From Parcubacteria group bacterium (GTDB lineage: Bacteria; Patescibacteriota; Minisyncoccia; Phycocordibacterales; Zambryskibacteraceae): DNA of 37,801 nt. The stretch spans positions 1 to 37,801 of the forward strand of contig JAQBRN010000011.1 in assembly GCA_028286465.1 (NCBI GenBank). The letters run 5' to 3'. The position numbers and the translations under genes were made by a program. A model generated the notes under the pieces. The model was not told the origin of the DNA and made no database searches. It worked only from the letters and a program-made list of their open reading frames with translations. Positions 37,139 through 37,801 of this stretch are shown here, piece by piece. Position 1 is the stretch's first letter; every line of letters starts with the position of its first letter.

Positions 37139-37801
37139 ATGAAAGAAAGCGAGCCAAAGGTCGTTGAGGTCATCCCCATCCTGAAGGGCCTGCCGAAGCC
37201 CGCGCTTTCCTACTTCTACAGAGGTGATGTTCGAGAGGGAGAGTTCGTCGAGATAGAGGTCAGGAAATCGAAAACGCTCGCCGTCGTCTCGAAGGTCAGG
37301 GATGCCCGCGAAATGCGCTCGAATCTCAGAAATTCGACGTTCGTTCTGAAGAAACTCGCCAAGAGAAAAGCGAATCTCGGCGTTTCGAAAGCCTTCATCG
37401 AAGCCGCCGAGCGAACAGCCACCTTCTACGCAGCGAACACCGGCGCCATTCTCGGGTCCGTCATACCGAAAATGTTTCTCACCGAGCCCGACCTCTTGAG
37501 TTTCTATTTCCCCGAAGTAACGCGTTCGGCGCGCGAGCCGATGCTCATTCAGCAGGAAACGGAAGAGCGCTATAGTACATATAAATCGATCATCAGGGAA
37601 AACTTTGCCAAGAAGAATTCAGTCTTATTTATCGCGCCGACGAATGAGCTTGCTCGAAGGGCCTTTACAAAATTATCGCCCGGCATCGAAGAGTACACCC
37701 ACCTCTTCACTCTCGATCAGAAAAAGAAAACTCTCGAATCCGTGCTGAAGGAGGCTTCGATCGATCGGCATCCGGTCCTTTTCATTACGACGACCTCGGG
37801 A
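37139..37801 (+). CDS. priA: Primosomal protein N' (PriA-like), N-terminal part, degenerate helicase start
   Basis: The frame is open to the window end (221 codons). It starts MKESEPKVVEVIPILKGLPK, then LSYFYRGDVREGEFVEIEVR, matching the PriA 3'-DNA-binding domain, which in the family reads V-x-(V/L) ... (F/L)-x-Y ... G-x-x-V-x-V-x-(F/V)-(G/R). In PriA the helicase domain follows with G-x-T-G-S-GKT; here the corresponding stretch is IQQETEERYSTYKSIIRENF and then SVLFIAPTNELARRAFTKL, so motif Ia is recognisable but Walker A is absent. This suggests a DNA-binding protein without ATPase function. Divergent from mreB by 22 bp. Confidence 0.78.
   Translation, partial: MKESEPKVVEVIPILKGLPKPALSYFYRGDVREGEFVEIEVRKSKTLAVVSKVRDAREMRSNLRNSTFVLKKLAKRKANLGVSKAFIEAAERTATFYAANTGAILGSVIPKMFLTEPDLLSFYFPEVTRSAREPMLIQQETEERYSTYKSIIRENFAKKNSVLFIAPTNELARRAFTKLSPGIEEYTHLFTLDQKKKTLESVLKEASIDRHPVLFITTTSG

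Overview
The window looks like a chromosomal segment of an ultra-small bacterium of the Candidate Phyla Radiation (Patescibacteria), most likely Parcubacteria-like. Evidence: a ribosomal/transcription cluster (rplM, rplQ, rpoA, rpsD, rpsK, rpsM, rpmJ, infA); housekeeping enzymes shortened in the way known for CPR genomes (AlaRS without C-Ala, UvrC without the helix-hairpin-helix domain, a PriA-like protein without a visible Walker A); CPR-typical families (baseplate-J-like single-pass protein, DUF5679, sigma-region-4/HARE protein, ATP-cone nuclease); and no mobile element or phage. TAA, TAG and TGA all end genes, so code 11 applies. Lineage is inference; no 16S rRNA is present.

Layout. 1-3442: ribosomal protein/RNA polymerase operon on the minus strand; rpoA carries an in-frame amber codon 15 codons before its family-typical end. 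3480-8519: baseplate-J-like protein, actin-like (ASKHA) protein, DMT transporter, alaS. 8598-9565: three small orphan genes. 9608-14637: UDG-like protein, MgtC, ATP-cone/PD-(D/E)XK nuclease, mnmA, mltG and a membrane protein resembling the N-terminal part of a conjugative coupling protein. 14691-19568: sigma4-HARE protein, leuS, a small membrane protein, ychF. 19646-24825: mainly accessory genes (membrane orphan, M15-like peptidase, DMT transporter, DUF5679, two ribbon-helix-helix proteins) and two divergent tRNA genes (Ala, Val). 24843-33069: Ddl-like ligase and uvrC, uvrA, uvrB, with small plus-strand orphans between them. 33147-37801: two orphans, tgt, an HD-domain protein, mreB and the divergent start of priA.

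The most striking pattern is two gene-expression styles. Housekeeping genes (infA, alaS, ychF, uvrA/B/C, mreB, priA, the Ddl-like gene and others) have a TATAAT-like hexamer ending 6-7 nt before the start codon and generally no Shine-Dalgarno (SD) sequence, which predicts leaderless mRNAs starting at the AUG. The interspersed orphan genes instead mostly have a TTGAC(A/T)-N16-18-TATAAT-like promoter, a 20-40 nt leader with a GGAGG-type SD, and their own intrinsic terminator. These orphans are therefore self-contained cassettes inserted between leaderless housekeeping genes. Several intergenic regions pack two divergent promoters into the same few bases (mreB/priA, 19646-20728 gene/M15 gene, uvrC/27653 gene).

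Functionally the window covers translation (ribosomal proteins, IF-1, AlaRS, LeuRS, MnmA, Tgt, YchF, tRNAs), nucleotide excision repair (UvrABC), cell wall and shape (MltG, Ddl-like, MreB, M15-like), replication restart (PriA), and a possible nucleotide-sensing nuclease/MgtC/uracil-glycosylase operon that deserves attention as an uncharacterised unit.
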